A stretch of 64,000 nucleotides of DNA from positions 7,192,001-7,256,000 of the forward strand of contig CM069871.1 in NCBI GenBank assembly GCA_036172665.1. The letters run 5' to 3'. Source of the stretch: Prosopocoilus inquinatus. Taxonomy: Eukaryota; Arthropoda; Insecta; Coleoptera; Lucanidae. The translations under genes and the position numbers were made by a program. The notes beneath the pieces were generated by a model that was not told where the DNA came from, ran no database searches, and worked only from the letters and a program-made list of their open reading frames with translations. This document shows, in pieces, positions 10,756 to 22,994 of this stretch (its first letter is position 1; the number at the start of each line of letters is the position of its first letter).

Positions 10756-12473
10756 TTAAAAATACAACAAATAATGCTAAAAAATAATCGAACTTTTTTT
10801 ATCTCGTTTTCTCCAACTCTTTATCATTAATATTCAGGGATTTGAATTAATTCTTTAGATACCTCCGTTACTAAACTTAATGTCCCATATTGTCATTCTC
10901 ACTCACTTGCTCATGAAACTTGCGCATAGCTATATCGTTTCTTGTTTATTTTAGTCATAGAGACGATTTTAATGAAAAATTAAATAAATTTAATATGTCT
11001 CTGTGCAACGGTAATAGCTGATTGGACGACGCTGTTGTCGTGGCCATAGGCATCAGGGACTTTAATTTATTTTATTGCGATATTCCACCTATTATCATGA
11101 ATTGAAATATTGAAATAAATTTCGTAATTTTTGTAATCGCCTCATTTCTGCAACTAAACAAGATGTTTCTATCAGCCTAGTTCAATAAGTTTCTAAATTT
11201 TCGATATGATTGAGAGTCACGTGTGCCACAAGCGACGTCACAGACGGGAGATGCTGGTCAACCTCAGAGTATTAACCGTTCCGTTGCTAGTCAACCGCAG
11301 AGTATTAACCGTTTCACTCTAGCAAGCATTCTGCTGGTCGGACGTGAAACGTTGCCCTCTAGTATACAGTATGTTTGAGTATAAAGACCCCAAGCTATAA
11401 ATCATTTATTTTTGATTAAACATTCAACAAAATATGTATATACAGCGTGTAATCAAATAAGTTTCACGTATTAAAACTGTAAGTTCTTTATCACTTAAGA
11501 AAGTGATTTCTGCAAATATGAATTTTATTGGTGAAAAATGAAAGAAATTAAAACCTCTCCAGAGCCCGGAGACTTTTTGTTTGAAAACCTCTGACTGGCC
11601 GTGTATCAGTTTCTACAAGCGCATCATAAAACGTCATAAGCAATAAAGCATCATCGAACTGAAGGGGACTGGGTTAAATTCTTCGCTTATGTAATTCCAT
11701 AACGAAAAAGAATTATAAATATCCATCGCGTTGCTTATTAAATCAGTCAATTTTTCTCATTTTTTTCACGTAATTGTTAATAGTATTCTGCTTACAAAAC
11801 TATAAAAATAAGTAAAAATTAGAAATTCCATTTTCTAAAATTATTTTACTAATTGATACGTATTAATCGTGTACTTTATTTGCTGGTCGTCAATAAACTG
11901 CATTGTTATTTCTTTATTGCGCAAAATGTTTAAGAATGTATTTTCTTTCTGCATTTCGGAAAATCGTTATTGAATGCAGTCATCGCTTTTATTATTTTGT
12001 AGAACCAAAACAATAAAGCGTCATCGAACTCGAACTACAAAGAAACTTATTCGTTAGTGGAAATAATTAACAAAGCGACAATCAATCAAAGCGACTAATA
12101 ATTTTTTAAAATAATTTTAATGCGTGAAATTAGCACTGTAAATCATGCGTACTATTGGTTTACAAAGACCAGGATGTCAAGATCTAATTATTGTCGATTA
12201 TCTAATGAAACAGATTTAATCTCTGATCAATGCAAGCAGATTTAAATTGTTCTCCTTTAACCATAATGCACACACGGGCCACGACCGAGAGGTTGTGAAT
12301 TTGAACGCTCGTCTTTAATGGGTCGGTGATTCTATTTTATTGTGTTCCCATAAAGGTTTTAAAATGCGATCAAGCAATTGACCTTGAATTTTGGTGGAAT
12401 TTTTTTTATAACGTTGTTTTTGTGCACGGCCAACCATTCTAATTTTGTGTGCGTTTTATTGTTTCTTATAAAT
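10756..12473. other. Non-genic DNA with a 33-bp duplication
   Basis: A 33-bp unit (GCTGGTCAACC, CAGAGTATTAACCG) occurs twice in tandem at 11253-11285 and 11286-11318. A 20-bp word AATAAAGC(A/G)TCATCGAACT occurs at about 11642 and 12012. A GTCACGTG E-box lies at 11216. There is no coding evidence. Confidence 0.5.
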
Positions 12474-12660
12474 CAGCGGTTCTCAACCGGGGGTTGCGAT
12501 CAGACAGACATTCGAGGGGGTCGCATTCGATTAGACAATACAGAACAGTTATATGTCAAAGTATCCTTTTGTTAATGAGCCATAATCAAATGTAATTATT
12601 TAATAAGGCTTCGTGAGCTCGTGAGGTTCTTTAGCTGGGTTATTGGGGGGTCGTAAACCA
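12474..12660 (+). mobile_element. hAT-like terminal fragment
   Basis: CAGCGGTTCTCAACC at 12474 followed by GGGGGTTGCGA matches the terminal inverted repeat style of hAT (Charlie-like) transposons. Further GGGGGTCG words occur at about 12520 and 12645. The opposite terminus is not visible and no transposase remains, so this is a fragment or a decayed MITE. Confidence 0.45.
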
Positions 12661-14549
12661 TTCTATAAACGATACTTTCATATCGCTGGTATTCCCAGTT
12701 TTCTTGCATACGGAAAGTACGCACGTTTCTAAGAAATTGATAAACTAAAAAAAAAATCCATTTGCGATAACTTAAGAACGCGACGTTTTAAAGCATGTTC
12801 CCTGAACAACACAACATCAATGCCCTCGTCGCTTCTGTTTGTTTACCCCAATTTGAATGTCTGAGTGAATACATTTAGCAGAAAAATAAAAGCCATGAGC
12901 TGAACTTTTTAATATGTAGTTGCCGAGGTGTTTTTACTGTACTACATTCGATCTGCTTTTTAATAATAACCAACGCTGAAGAGTAATCGGACCCAGAAAC
13001 CTGTGCCACTCGAATCTTATCTGCGGGAAGTCACAGCAGTTGATAAAGCTGTGATAACAAGTGCTGGGGTACAGATTCCAGCTGTTCGTTTTAGATAAAC
13101 GCTACCAAACAGTCTATAAAATATTGTTTGTAAAACACGTGCTAACGTAAATTTAAAGTGGCGACGATTTTACTTCGCTTCCTTAAAATTAAAACCTATG
13201 AAAGAAAGCTGCGGAGAGAAAAAAATCAGCTCGCAGAAGCTCACTAAAAGCTCATCGGTTAAATTTAGTTTAATTATGTATATGTATGTACGTATGATCC
13301 GTACGTTGCAAATATACAAAAGGTGCTCTTAAATTAAAATGATAAATAAATAAACACAGCGGATATAAGAAACCGAACACGTGTGGTATTAGGCGCAATA
13401 TTATTTAAGTTCGATTTTCAAAATGAAACACCGATTCCATTTATTCTAATGGGTATCCGTCAGTCAAAATAAACTGTCAAGATATTGTTACGAATGCAGG
13501 TTCAAAAAATTCTATAAAAATCAAGAGTATTTAATAGTTAAATATTTCGCTCTTCTCTATTCACCGTATCAGTTCGCACATTCGCCTTTAAAAAGTTTAA
13601 AAAAAAAAATGCGGAAAACTATTAACAGGTCATTCTCTTCTGTTTTGCTGGTGGTCTGTTCATCAGGATGAAATAGAAACAAGTCCCGTTCTAGACGAAA
13701 GTGTAATTGATTTTAGAATACAAAAAGAACTCCATAAAAACACCAAAAAAAAAAAGATCATATAAATAAATTGGTCATACATGCAAGAGCCCTGAGTCGT
13801 TAGTTAATCTGCATACAACGATAATGGTGATGAATATATAAATCGATGATTGTTTTCCATATAAGCGAATAGGACGTCTGGGTCGAATAATCTTGTCATC
13901 AATAACATGTGTATAAATATGAATATATATAACAACAGCAGCCATTAAACAAGCTTGTAGTTTTCCAAATGAATTTTTAAGCAGAGAAGACTCCAACAAT
14001 CACGGAAGAAGATCTAAAGAGCCTTCGTCAAGCAGCTTCGCATAACATTCAATAAATAATAAATAAATAATATGGAAATGTTTTGAGGAAGTTAACAAAA
14101 ATAACGGCGAATATGAAACGTTGCAATTAAGTAATAAATTAAACCCTCTACGTAGGTACTCATTAATTTATTCAATAATTAAATATAAAATTATTAATTT
14201 AATACTTCCACGTTTAATTACAGGGAGAGTAATTTATTAAGTCTAAGAGCGACTGCAATTGCAAACCAGATTAAAAAAAAATACCACGGCATTGAAGAGA
14301 TTTTTTTTTTTTTTTAATTAAAGGAACTAGTAATTTAACCTGACTTTCTATTTAAGTTTTTAATCCAAATATTAATTTACCAATGAAATTTTTTATTATC
14401 ACTCTATTATTATCCATATGTTAATAGAGTTCTACCTCTGAAGTCTATGAGCTTGTCAAGAAAGCTGGTTATTATTTATTGCCCCGTGGAGTTGGCTGTA
14501 AACTAAGACAACGCAGGACTCGTATTTCTATAGTTGTCCAGCTGAAACG
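12661..14549. other. Non-genic DNA
   Basis: AT-rich throughout. Several GATA words cluster at 13015-13100 without further support. The minus-strand open frame at 13775-13999 is domain-free. Confidence 0.5.
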
Positions 14550-14603
14550 AGTCGACTTTGATTCTTTATTTAAATGATTATCATGTAAAAATCAAAGTCG
14601 ACT
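14550..14603. repeat. 14-bp inverted repeat around a 26-nt loop
   Basis: AGTCGACTTTGATT at 14550-14563 is exactly complementary to 14590-14603. Confidence 0.8.
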
Positions 14604-14703
14604 TGTTTTCGTTGTCATCTTCCTTTTCGAATACCATTTCCCATCCTGTTCCCGCCTGCCTGTTTTCCTTTCGTCCTAAATGACCAAATTATTTCTTTTT
14701 TGT

Positions 14704-15120
14704 AGACGTCTTCTTTGTCTTCAATTCTAATTTGATCCAGTTGATCCATTTTCCTCTTCATTTCGCAGACCTGTAGCTTGTTGATACCACCCAGGATTCG
14801 ATCAATAAGTATACCTTAGTGTGTTCACCAAGTCCTTTCTTTTTTGAATTATAAAAGTTCTGGTACATTGTTCATGGTGTTGCTGATCCTGTCATGGATG
14901 TTGTTTTTTACAATGTCTCTTCTACGTCTTCAATTGATTTGATCCAGTTGATCCATTTTCCTCTTCATTTCGCAGACCTGTAGCTTGTTGATACCACCCA
15001 GGATTCGATCAATAGGTATAACTTAGTGGGTTCACCAAGTCCTTTCTTTTTTGAATTAAAAAAGTTCATGTACATTGTTCATGGTGTTGCTGATCCTGTC
15101 ATGGATGTTGTTTTTTTTTA
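14704..15120. repeat. 207-bp tandem duplication
   Basis: GATCCAGTTGATCCATTTTC occurs at 14734 and 14941, and the following 170 bases match nearly base for base (GATACCACCCAGGATTCGAT, GATCCTGTCATGGATG). Two copies only, with high identity. It is pyrimidine-rich like the 4389 array. Confidence 0.9.
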
Positions 15121-15561
15121 AATGTCTCCCTAATGGGAAAGAGAAGGGAGAAGACCAAACTTGGAATAACAAAAAAAAATCAAAGGAAGAAGGATTAATC
15201 ACAAATTCCCCCAAAAGGTCTTTAAAATTAAAATAATACTGTAGAAAATCTAAATAGAAAAATAAAATTAAAATTAACGGAGAGACGGCACAGAGCAAAC
15301 ATAAGAGAAAACAAAAAAAAACAAAACAAAACAAAAATAGATTAATACTTTTAGGGAAGTTAAATCAAGCGGAGGGAAGAGCAAAATTAAAAAAAAATTA
15401 GAGACCAAGTCGCTTATTAATCTTACCAAAGATAAAAAAAAGGCAATTCTGCTCGCATATATTACAATTGTAATTACAATTATAAAGAACTATGATGACG
15501 GTACTATTTCATCCTCGCTTCAGTTATAGTGCACACGTGATGATGAAGTTTAGTGTATGAG
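15121..15561. other. A-rich non-genic DNA
   Basis: A-runs on the plus strand make a 92-codon minus-strand frame (15056-15334) that is low-complexity and not credible as a gene. Confidence 0.5.
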
Positions 15562-16985
15562 AGACCACGTGACCTTCAATATATTTATTGCTCGCGGTTT
15601 TATGAAATGACATTGGAAGAAAATGAAATAATTTACAAGAATTTAAACGTGAGTTCCACCATGTGATTTAGAAAGGTATTTGAAGAAATGTGATTGGTGC
15701 GAGAAAGAGAAGAAGGCCAATTTAGATAATAAAAAGTAAAAGAAGAAAAAAGTGAATCGGAAAATAACAAATTGAAACAAGAAGGCCAGAAGAAGAAAGT
15801 CTGACGAAAATAACTAACGCAAACGCATTAGAAGAAAAAAAAAATGAGAAACTGACGGAAAGCAGAAGAAGCAAGACCACGTGACCTTCAATATATTTGC
15901 TGCTCGCTCTTTAACGCCAGTAATTAGGCTTTATGAAGTATGAAAGTTGAAGAAATGAAAGAATTACAAGGATTTAGGAAATCTATTTCGCTGCTTGATG
16001 TCAAAGATCGGTGTAAAAGTCTGTTGATAAGCAGTGTAAAAGAAGGAGCGCGTCTTAGAATAATAAAAATAAAAGAAATCAGAAATCAGAAAAAGGCTAA
16101 GAGGTCAAAAGAAGAAGGCTTGAATAATTTAAAATTAAAACGAAAAGAAATCGAGGAAGCTGGCGCAAAAAAATAGAAGCAGTGCAAGGGAAAAGAAAGA
16201 AGAAAGGCAGATGAAGATAATGATTGTGTTTTATAAAAGTAAATGGATGTGAGAGGCGAAAAAGTTGAAAGAAGAAAATCTGATTAATCTAAAATGTACA
16301 GAATGATGTACGGCAAGAACAAGCTTTAAAGCTATATCGAAGCAAAATACAATAACAAAAAAGATAAATGAATCAGAATCAGAAAATGACAAATTGAAAC
16401 AAGGCCAGAAGAAGAAAGTCTGACGAAAATAACTAACGCAAAAGCATTGGAAGAAAAAAAAAATGAGAAACTGACGGAAAGCAGGAGAAGCAAGACCACG
16501 TGACCTTCAATATATTTGCTGCTCGCTCTTTAACGCCAGTAATTAGGCTTTATGAAGTATGAAAGTTGAAGAAGTGAAAGAATTACAAGGATTTAGGAAA
16601 TCTATTTCGCTGCTTGATGTTAAAGATTGGTGTAAAAATCTGTTGGTAAGCAGTGTACAAAAGGAGTCAGTCTTAGAATAATAAAAATAAAACAAATCAG
16701 AAATCAGAAAAAGGCTAAGAGGTCAAAAGAAGAAGGCTTGAATAATTTAAAATTAAAACGAAAACAAATCGAGGAAGCTGGCGCAAAAAAATAGAAGCAG
16801 CGCAAGGGAAGAGAAAGAAGAAAAGCAGATGAAGTTAATGATTGTGTTTCATAAAAGTAAATGAATGTGAGAGGCGAAAAAGTTGTAAGAACAAAATCTG
16901 ATTAATTTAAAATATACAGAATAATGTATGGCAAGAACAAGCTTTAAAGCTATATCCAAGCAAAATATAATAACAAAAAGAAGAT
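15562..16985. repeat. 619-bp tandem duplication with an older partial copy upstream
   Basis: AACTAACGCAAA occurs at 15812 and 16431. Flanking sequence matches over about 600 bp, so copy 1 is about 15755-16373 and copy 2 about 16374-16985. ACCACGTGACCTTCAATATA also occurs at about 15564, marking a third, truncated copy. Copy 1 keeps a 78-codon frame (15940-16176). In copy 2 the same frame has several replacements and an indel that stops it early, so there is no sign of coding constraint. Confidence 0.85.
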
Positions 16986-17250
16986 AATCATTGTGTTTCG
17001 GAAAATGAACAGAGAATTAGGAGGAAAATCTTAAAAAGTTAAAGTTAATACTCTATTACAGCATGAAAAATGAAAGAAAATGAGATGCAGGCAGAAAGGA
17101 GAAAAATGCAAAAGACAAAAATGAGAAGAAAGGTAAGTAAAGCATTTTCGGGATATAAAAAGAGAAGATGAAATTAGAAAAAGCAGGAGACATGGGATTT
17201 GCAATACTAAAATCATCAGCAGCCACCCTTCTATTAAAAGTTCTATTTCT

Positions 17251-17347
17251 AGTTCTACACGGTGATCAAGGATGATTGTCAGCCACAGTCGGACTTTTAC
17301 AAGCAATCAAATGTTACGTCCAATCATTATTGATCACTGTGTAGAAC
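17251..17347. repeat. 97-bp foldback
   Basis: AGTTCTACACGGTGATCA at 17251 pairs with TGATCACTGTGTAGAACC ending at about 17347. The arms of 27 bp carry about four mismatches. It may be a short MITE, but no clear target duplication is seen. Confidence 0.7.
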
Positions 17348-18965
17348 CACAGTGTAATAATTAATTTTTGTTATTACGTTTCCACTTTTAAATACCTATT
17401 TTAGAAAAAGTGTTTCAAGAAAATAAAAACAAATATTAAATTAGAATATTAAGAAGAAAATTACAAGAAATATCACCTAACATTTAAATTCTACAACTTG
17501 ATCTTGATTTAACGAAGTGAATTGTTTTTTTTTTTAAGTTTGTGAAAGATGTGTTTGAATTGTTCGCCTTTAAGACCTAGAAATTGACTTCATAGCCATG
17601 TTGACCTGATTAGAGTTCACGTTTACTGCTCCAGAATATTGTCCAAATCAGGTCACGTGAAGTCGGCGCCGCTTTATTTCTTCTAGATTTTCCAGCCGCT
17701 TACATGACAAGCGTTTAAAGAACAAAAATAATAAATTCGAATAGATTCGAATAGGTTGCATGTGTTTGATTGACAAGTTCGCTAATAAAACGGTATCACG
17801 TACGCACGAGAAACCACAAAAAAACCTGATACACGTTCATAAATAAAATATGTCGTGAACAAGTAAATACAAAAGCCTGTAATTATGTATATCCTATCAT
17901 GTTGACTTTGTTTTGTATGTTATCAAGAATTATAACAGTGGTTCCAAATTCGTACGTACGTCACGGTTGTCGATCAGTGGATTCTGATTATAATGGAATA
18001 AAAGAATAGGATGTTTTGCTTCAGCATGTGGTTTTAATTAATAAAAAAGCAGCGGCATCGTAAAATTTTATAGTGAAAAGATTCCCTGCGTGATAAGGAC
18101 GGGATTAATTATGTGTGTTCTAACGTGTGGTTGATAATGTGAAATCGGTTAGGTGATATTATGGTGTTGTAGCTTTCCGCATTGCGACCGTGGTGTAATA
18201 ATAAATAATAAGGTGTTCATCGATTGACACAGACTGATACGATTAAATTGTTTGTTTACTTTATGGTGTGGAGTTTTAAAAAGAAATGGGCGGGCATACG
18301 TTCAGTCAAAAAATAAAACTCACTTATAACGTCATTAGCTAAGTTTAAATCAGGTTCTCTCTGGTTTATTTATTTAAGCACTGACCTCTTAAACTCTTAA
18401 AAGAAAAGAAAATCCTAGTTGAAGCTTCTGCAATTTCAAATTTTTTGTCCGAACCCAAGGATTTTGTTTGTAGCTCGCGTGCAGGATTATAACACCCTGT
18501 ATAAGGTGACCCTATATGTGAGTTGCAAACAAAATGATAAAATGTTAAAAAAATCATGTTTAGGTTGCCCTTGCGTCTGAAATCTATGTATGTTGTTTTA
18601 TACATAACTCTTTCCTATCATTGTGCGACATTGTTCAACTGTTTCTCTAATTATATCGAAGAAGGATTTTTTCTTTACCAATTCAATAATGAAAATTAAC
18701 AACAATTAGGCATTCCTTAGGTCTTAGTTGTAATGAATTGTGTTAAACATCTACGGGTCAATTAAAAATTAAATTAAATTAATTCATAAGATTTTCTGAG
18801 TAAAATTGTTAATTATTATAATTTTATCACTAGTTAATTTGGCGACATCCCGCCCATTATTTTTTGAACCATTATATTAGAAGAAACCGATTTACAAAAA
18901 ATAAATAAATAAATAAACTAATTTGCAATAATTTTAACGTTTCTATTTTCAGTTCAGCTTCGTTA
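17348..18965. other. Non-genic AT-rich DNA
   Basis: It contains a GTCACGTG E-box at 17652 and a CCCTG-TA transposon-like end at about 18494. No exon or RNA gene recognised. Confidence 0.5.
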
Positions 18966-20690
18966 ACATCAGTTAAAGAAAAAAACTTATCCGGCCGCTA
19001 CAAATAAACGCGTCGTATGAACTATTTGAGACGCCATCTATTGTCCCAAAGCGAAAACTAATTTAATCGAATTTGAATACGCTTTTATCTTTATCACATT
19101 TTCACTAAATAATATATTTTTTTTAATTAAACCGAAAATGTAAAATCCATGCATGCAAGAGCCCTTTAGAAGGCCATCTGGTGTCCAAAAGTGAAAACAA
19201 TTTCCGTTGAATTTCCTATAATAGAATGAAATTTTTGAATTTTGGATAATCTAATCGTTTCAATTTTCAGTCCAAGTTAGGTTTTTTTTTTAAAATCAGT
19301 TACAGGAAAAACTCGATCTTATAAATAAAAGGGTCACATTGAACTGTTCGAAGCGCCCTCTGTTATCCCATAGGCTTTTATGTTTATATTTTCAGTAAAT
19401 AATTTATCTATTTTTTTTTAATTAACCAAAAATCTAAAATACTATACGCAAGTATTTTAAAATAGAGTTGCAGAGCAGTTGTAGAATCGTGCAGAGTACC
19501 ATCTGTTGTTCAAAAGTGAAAATATTTTCCATTAAATTTCGCATAACGACAATAAATTTTCAATAATTTTATCGCTTCTATTTTCAGTTTAAAATAATTT
19601 AAAAAAAAACTTATCAAGCGCCTATAAATAAATGCGCTGTATTGAACTGTTCGCAGCGCCGTCTATTGTGCCCCAGCTAAAACTGTTTTAATCAAAAATT
19701 AATAATGGTACGTTCACGGTAACATAATTTCTTTTTAATTAAATCGAAAATATAAAATCCATACACTTAAGAGTATACTTCAGAGCGCCATCTGTTGCCC
19801 GAAAGTGAAAAAATTTTCGTTAAATTTTCTATAACGTCATTTTATCGCATTTCAGGCCTGTTGTTCTCAACAAAATCTTTGCCTTTGCAATGAAATTAAC
19901 CAAAATCCTTGCCTTCTAACTTCGCAATGAAATTAATTTCAAAATATGACAGCAGGAATGAATCAGTCAGGGCGCCACCTCTGACCAAAAAAAAAGAAAA
20001 CAATCTTAATTGAATTTCTTCTTCACTCTGACGGTCTCCGCAAAACTCCGCCGTCTTCTAACTTCGCGACGATTTTAATTTCAAAAGTAAATTGAAAATT
20101 TTAAATCAAAGCAATTATTGTCGATATCGCCATCTCTTGACTAAAGACGAAGACTATTTTTTCTAGTTTCAAATAGCAGGATATCGCAGTCAGGTTGACA
20201 TTCTTCATTTCAGTTCAGTAACGTTGCCTTCTTTTTTTATTGCACTTTTTTTTTGAAGGAAATTAAAAATTAGAAGTAAATGGGCCAGAACGTCAACTCT
20301 TCGCACATTTATATTCGTTTGTTTGAAAATGTTTTAATCGAACTTCAACAACGCGATGCTCTGCAAAAACTATTTTTTCAAAATTAAATCGAAATTATAG
20401 AATCGTGTGCCATCTCTTGACCAAAAGAGGTAACAATTTCAATTCGAAGTTTTTGAGAGAGCATTTCATCTTCACTCTTCACTTTTCGATTTCGCAATGA
20501 TTTTAATTTAAAAAGTAAATTGATAATCTAAAATCAGGGCATCATGGGGAAGTTATTCATAGCGCCATCTCTTGACCAAAAATGAATGTTATTTTACTCT
20601 AATTTCAAGTAGCAGGATATCGCATCCTTATTAACAGTCTCAGTTAGGTTCTTCAATTCAACAACTTCGTCCTCTACCTTTCCAGTTATA
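18966..20690. repeat. Diverged repeats each carrying a GCCATCT word
   Basis: Roughly 130-190-bp blocks recur, alternating GCGCC-(A/C/G)-(T/C)CT-(A/G)TTGTCC and CCATCTGTTG-CAAAAGTGAAAA forms. The words fall at 19031, 19171, 19352, 19500, 19655, 19784, 19971, 20127, 20407 and 20561. Between them lie repeated TTCAGTT, TTTTTTTAATTAAACC and TATAAAATCCAT words. No frame is open. The first 435 bases (18966-19400) recur inverted at 24490-24924. Confidence 0.75.
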
Positions 20691-20737
20691 CAGGGAAGGG
20701 CAAAAGTATGGAACCGGGTTAATATTCCTAAAACTGT
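20687..20737 (+). mobile_element. Solo end of the mariner-like CAGGG element
   Basis: The sequence CAGGGAAGGGCAAAAGTATG at 20691 is a slightly changed copy of the terminus at 21292. It runs for about 45 bp and then stops inside AAAACTGTT. It is followed at once by AGATGGCGCTCTCAACGATT, which recurs at 21159. Confidence 0.75.
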
Positions 20738-20764
20738 TAGAGATGGCGCTCTCAACGATTCTCA

Positions 20765-22994
20765 AAATTTGCCAAATTTTATTTCCAACATCTATAAATT
20801 GCAACCATTCGAATTTTTTTCCACTGCCAACCATTCCAAGAATTTATCCCTCCAATTTAGAAACAATTATCAAGTCATCACGTTTTGGCTATCGTTTATA
20901 ATAGCAAATTCATTAAAACCCAAAAAATTAAAGAAAGAATAAATATAATGAAGTCATCGATTTGGAGAAACGAAACAAAGTACTTTCAGATCGTCATCTT
21001 CTATTAAAATGCTTTTGTTTCAGTTGAAAATAATTAGCTATTAAAAAGCTCAATTTTCTCGACAAGAAAAGCTTTTGAATTCAAAGGATTTTCCATTTTC
21101 CTTAGGATGAGAACGACAGGCGATGAAATGTTTCAAATTCAAATTCGTTTTGGTTCAGAGATGGCGCTCTCAACGATTCTCGTCGCGTTTGTATTCAATA
21201 TTTTTGATTTGCTTTGGAAGAAACTTGTTTTTACCGAGAATCGCGTTATTGAAGTTCTTTGACGCATTTTTATTTTTCTTCATCAAATATACAGGGTAGG
21301 GCAAAAGTATGGAACCGGTTTAATATTTCGAAAACTGTTTGACGTATCTGTTTGAAATTTAGAGTCAATAAGATACCAATTTCTCTTAATTGTTTATCTG
21401 CTCTTGTTTCTGAGATCCAATGCCTACTTGATTTTTTTTTAAATAACAACCTGTTGATTATTTTCCTCTATTTAATAGTTCGTTTAATTCTTTAAAAGAC
21501 CACATAAAAATATTTATCTATTGCATACGAAAATTTTCGAGAAAATAATGTTTGAAGGAAAAAGTTGGAAAAAATGGTTTACGCTCATATTTGGTATTTG
21601 TTTTCATGTGTTTAAGACAATTTTTATTAAAATTTTCTTTAGCGCTGTTTTAAAAACAGCCCATAATCCTGTGGTCTTCCAGTTTTTTTTTGTTAAAATT
21701 AGAATTTTTGTCGAATATCAGACAATAAACCATTTTTCCTAACTTTTTCATTCAAACGCTTTTTTCCCAAAAATTTTCTTATGTAATAGATAAATATTTT
21801 TATGTGGTCGTTTAAAGAATTAAACAAACTATTAAATAAAGGAAAAAAAAATCAGCAGGTTGTCATTAAAAAAAATCAAGTAGGCGTTGGATTTCAGAGA
21901 CAAGAGCAGATAAACAATTGAAATAAATTGGCAATGTGGGTCCAATTGACTTTGAATCACACACCAAATTTCAAATAGATACGTCAAACAGTTTTCGAAA
22001 TATTAAGCCTGTTCCATGCTTTTGTTCTTCCCCAAATTTGTTTTCATATTTTTAAAATAACTTAAGTTTGCATTAGTTCTATCTTAAAAGCAACCCATCT
22101 TGTGGCCTTCTAGTTTTTTTTTTTTTGCTAAAACTAATATTTTTGTTGAATATCAAACATTAAACCATTTTTCTTAACTTTTTCATCAAACGTTATTTTC
22201 TCGAAAATTTTCTTATGTAATAGATAAATATTTTTATGTAGTCGTTTAGTGAATTAAACGAGCTATTAAATACAGGAAAGAAATCAGCAGGTTGTCATTT
22301 AAAAAAAATCAAGTAGGCATTGGATCTCAGAAACAAGAGCAGATAAACAATTGAGAGAAATTGGTAAAGTAGGTCTTATTGACTCTAAATAACATACCAA
22401 ATTTCAAACAGATACGTCAAACAGTTTTCGAAATATTAAGCCGGTTCCATACTTTTGCCCTACCCTGTATATTTGATGAAGAAAAATAAAAATGCGTCAA
22501 AGAACTTCAATAACGCGATTCTCGATAAAAACAAGTTTCTTCCAAAGCAAATCAAAAATATTGAATAAAAACGCGACGAGAATCGTTGAGAGCGCCATCT
22601 CTGAACCAAAACGAATTTGAATTTGAAACGTTTCATCGCCTGTCGTTCTCATCCTAAGGAAAATGGAAAATCCTTTGAATTCAAAAGCTTTTCTTGTCGA
22701 GAAAATTGAGCTTTTTAATAGCTAATTATTTTCAACTGAAACAAAAGCATTTTAATAGAAGATGGCGATCTGAAAGTACTTTGTTTCGTTTCTCCAAATC
22801 GATGACTTCATTATATTTATTCTTTCTTTAATTTTTTGGGTTTTAATGAATTTGCTATTATAAACGATAGCCAAAGCGTGATGACTTGATAATTGTTTCT
22901 AAATTGGAGGTATAAATTCTTGGAATGGTTGGCAGTGGCAAAAAATTCGAATGGTTGCAATTTATAGATGTTGGAAATAAAATTTGGCAAATTT
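20765..22994. repeat. 2.23-kb palindrome with near-identical outer arms
   Basis: Position x on the left pairs with 43759 minus x on the right: 20765 with 22994, 21111 with 22648, and 21291 with 22468, with no net indel across 525 bp. I count about eight mismatches between 20765-21291 and 22468-22994, so the outer arms are about 98 percent identical. Toward the centre the arms continue into the palindromic mariner-like element with more divergence. Neither arm holds a supported gene. A recent inverted duplication, or a foldback transposon with very long arms, would both explain it. Confidence 0.92.
21292..22467. mobile_element. Mariner-like palindromic non-autonomous element, right half duplicated
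   Basis: TA-flanked CAGGGTAGGGCAAAAGTATG at 21292 is exactly matched by its complement ending at 22467. The inverted ends extend for about 200-300 bp (GGAACCGG, TTTGACGTATCTG, AAGTAGGC in order). A second, worn right end lies at about 21900-22033, 433 bp before the outer one: AAATATTAAGCC occurs at 21998 and 22431. So one element of about 740 bp carries an extra right half. There is no transposase frame. TA flanks and CAGGG ends suggest Tc1/mariner, but this is inference. Confidence 0.75.

Noticed and set aside
15940..16176. 78-codon Lys/Glu-rich open frame
   Set aside because: The 619-bp second copy breaks it early with an indel, and most of the differences change the residue, so there is no sign of selection on a protein.
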